A DNA stretch of 32,538 nt from an uncultured Bacteroidales bacterium (GTDB lineage: Bacteria; Bacteroidota; Bacteroidia; Bacteroidales; FEN-979). Below the pieces are notes generated by a model. That model did no database searches. It was not told the origin of the DNA and saw only the letters and a program-made list of their open reading frames with translations. Location of the stretch: positions 1 through 32,538 of the forward strand of contig CAIJYT010000042.1 in NCBI GenBank assembly GCA_903824935.1. Direction: 5' to 3'. Position 1 is the stretch's first letter, and the number at the start of each line of letters is the position of its first letter. Below, piece by piece: positions 32,201-32,538 of the stretch. The translations under genes were made by a program, and so were the position numbers.

Positions 32201-32538
32201 CCCGCAGCTGTGGTAAGCAAACCTGTTCCCCTAAAGCCTGAGAATACCAGGGATACGGTTGATTTCTCTCCTGTCGTAATCAGGATAACGAAAATCAACG
32301 CTATTGCTTTTGAATATTATCAGCAGAGACAATATGCAAAAGCCATCCACCAGTTTGAACAGGCAAGGAAAATTGCAACAGCAAATACATTGAAGGTGGC
32401 TCCTGTTTACGACTCCCTCTATCACCGGTCTTACAAACTATGGCTTCTTGAACAGATCTCCCTCGGCCAGAAGCTGATCGGGGAAAACAAAACTGACTCT
32501 GCCTTAAAATTCTTTCAGATGGCTGCAGCAACTGCCCG
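29216..32538 (+). CDS. Usher-like outer-membrane protein, 3' end outside window
   Basis: One open frame of at least 1107 codons runs off the right edge. TTG 29216 is the chosen start: it precedes a long signal segment (LHLCILLWIFPAILIFNLL, ending AYSQ near residue 42) and no in-frame ATG fits. Residues about 45-200 form a beta-rich N-terminal domain. From about 202 many amphipathic strands suggest a beta-barrel. Residues about 305-372 resemble an usher middle/plug domain: GWIVELYVNNVLVNFVKADP, then GLFTFEVPLVYGNSMVKLRF and YGPWGEE. After further barrel strands come a Ca-binding-like DLNQNGKRDTGE loop (682-693) and Ig-like carboxypeptidase-regulatory-type domains, a Pro/Ala/Val-rich linker (about 945-992) and an alpha-helical TPR-like region from about 1029. 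The usher call rests on the plug pattern and gene context; identity to classical FimD is low. Confidence 0.7.
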   Translation, partial: MRSKRQHNFIQGYPQLHLCILLWIFPAILIFNLLIPARAYSQDQPDYEEISVGLHIQQLGNVEITAIVRENKAYLPVNVLFDYLKIKNDCSRDFDTVSGFFITQDAVYLIDQKHHRITFREKIFELQPNDLIITEEGVFLALPVLSKVFGLNCTFSFRNLMITLTTKAELPVIREMRQEELRRNLRYLKGEGKADTVLKRKHPVFHFGMADWSVIATEMLRGPYNVRVNLGLGGVIAGGETNILLNYSNGQPFTEKDQFYLWRYADNSISALRQISIGKITTQATSSIYSPVVGAQFTNTPTTYRRAFGTYTLSDHTEPGWIVELYVNNVLVNFVKADPSGLFTFEVPLVYGNSMVKLRFYGPWGEEKTKETNINIPYNFLPLHELEYTVSGGMVENGIRSIYSRANLNYGLAKRLTVGAGVEYLSSVTSGPIMPFANLSLRIASSLLISAEYTYGVRFKGTLNYSLPSSLQVELDYTRYHQGQTAINFNYLEERKAIVSMPVRAPHLSFFMRLTLDQIILPSTNYTTAEFVLSGAVFGVGTNLTTYAIFPNPGYPNVYSNLSLGFRFRSGFTLTPQAQFDYNQLKFISAKCELEKRLFKQLYATLSYEQIFASQVYNIQFGIRYDFPAAHAELLVKQSNQLTTLFQSARGSLICDAKSKYLDFNNRVNVGRGGLVLAPFLDLNQNGKRDTGEPKVGGLTFSINGGRIEVDTKDTITRVFDLEPYVTYVVELNRNSFENIAWQIRNHTLAVTVEPNTLKMIDIPVTVAGEASGTVSMKSSHGIKGQGRIVVCFYRNDSVMVARTITEQGGFFSYLGLPPGSFTVRMDTMQLGKLQMTPVPAGIPFTIKKSTDGDVLDGLDFVLQPNEIRKESSVFPVEGHKMVNPDSASVKSKAGRADSPQLLKVKMLPVPSGIPLKLKKNAADNMTKMPVTAFPSSITGEGLSQVPAPTQAPGKVVPAQVPAKAPVQVPVQVPAKAPGQAPLPEQAAPREVKSKPAAVVSKPVPLKPENTRDTVDFSPVVIRITKINAIAFEYYQQRQYAKAIHQFEQARKIATANTLKVAPVYDSLYHRSYKLWLLEQISLGQKLIGENKTDSALKFFQMAAATA
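32048..32162 (+). repeat. 12-bp tandem coding repeat (Gln-Val-Pro-Ala/Val)
   Basis: Units based on CAGGTTCCGGCC and CAGGTTCCGGTT alternate with CAAAGCTCCGGT-like variants. They encode the Pro/Ala/Val-rich linker between the Ig-like and helical parts of the usher-like protein. Confidence 0.7.

Overview
The window comes from a member of the Bacteroidota, most likely an anaerobic or microaerophilic environmental member of the Bacteroidales/Marinilabiliales type. The evidence is TAnnTTTG-type -7 promoter boxes, an almost complete lack of Shine-Dalgarno sequences, a LruC-domain lipoprotein, a type IX secretion (T9SS) sorting domain, DUF4402 proteins and a GH29 fucosidase. All assignments are from reading the translations; no database search was run.

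Layout. (1) Positions 1-4830 hold the 3' end of anmK, then folC, with a convergent minus-strand group of a LruC lipoprotein, a short ThiF and a ThiS. (2) Positions 5238-10192 hold a tungsten/molybdenum aldehyde:ferredoxin oxidoreductase (AOR), a GH29 alpha-L-fucosidase and a ferritin-like/VIT1 fusion. (3) Positions 10269-13598 hold methylglyoxal synthase (minus), an orphan Rieske oxygenase (plus) and delta-1-pyrroline-5-carboxylate dehydrogenase (minus). (4) Positions 13928-21596 are a tight nine-gene plus-strand operon for tungstate/molybdate uptake and pterin-cofactor synthesis: ModE-like regulator, WtpA-like binding protein, a tandem SUOX-fold periplasmic protein, WtpB/ModB, WtpC/ModC, MoeA, a shortened MoaA, MoaC and a MOSC-MogA fusion. 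This operon plausibly supplies the AOR about 6.5 kb upstream. No moaD, moaE or mobA is present; the ThiS/ThiF pair near the AOR could supply a sulfur carrier. (5) From 21912 to the window end lies what looks like a divergent chaperone-usher fibre locus: two DUF4402 pilin-like proteins, a PapD-like chaperone, a 1510-residue beta-helix surface protein with a T9SS sorting domain, a third DUF4402-like subunit, and a large usher-like outer-membrane protein. The last starts at TTG, carries a C-terminal Ig-like domain, a Pro/Ala-rich linker and a helical TPR-like region, and runs off the window.

A further theme is a set of 7- and 8-bp simple-repeat arrays. Three form long hairpins that fill the gaps between convergent genes and supply or abut both stop codons, so they may act as bidirectional terminators. 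Others flank the AOR gene, and one lies in frame inside moeA.

The strongest candidates for undescribed biology are the combined chaperone-usher/T9SS locus and the tandem SUOX-fold protein inside the tungstate transporter operon.
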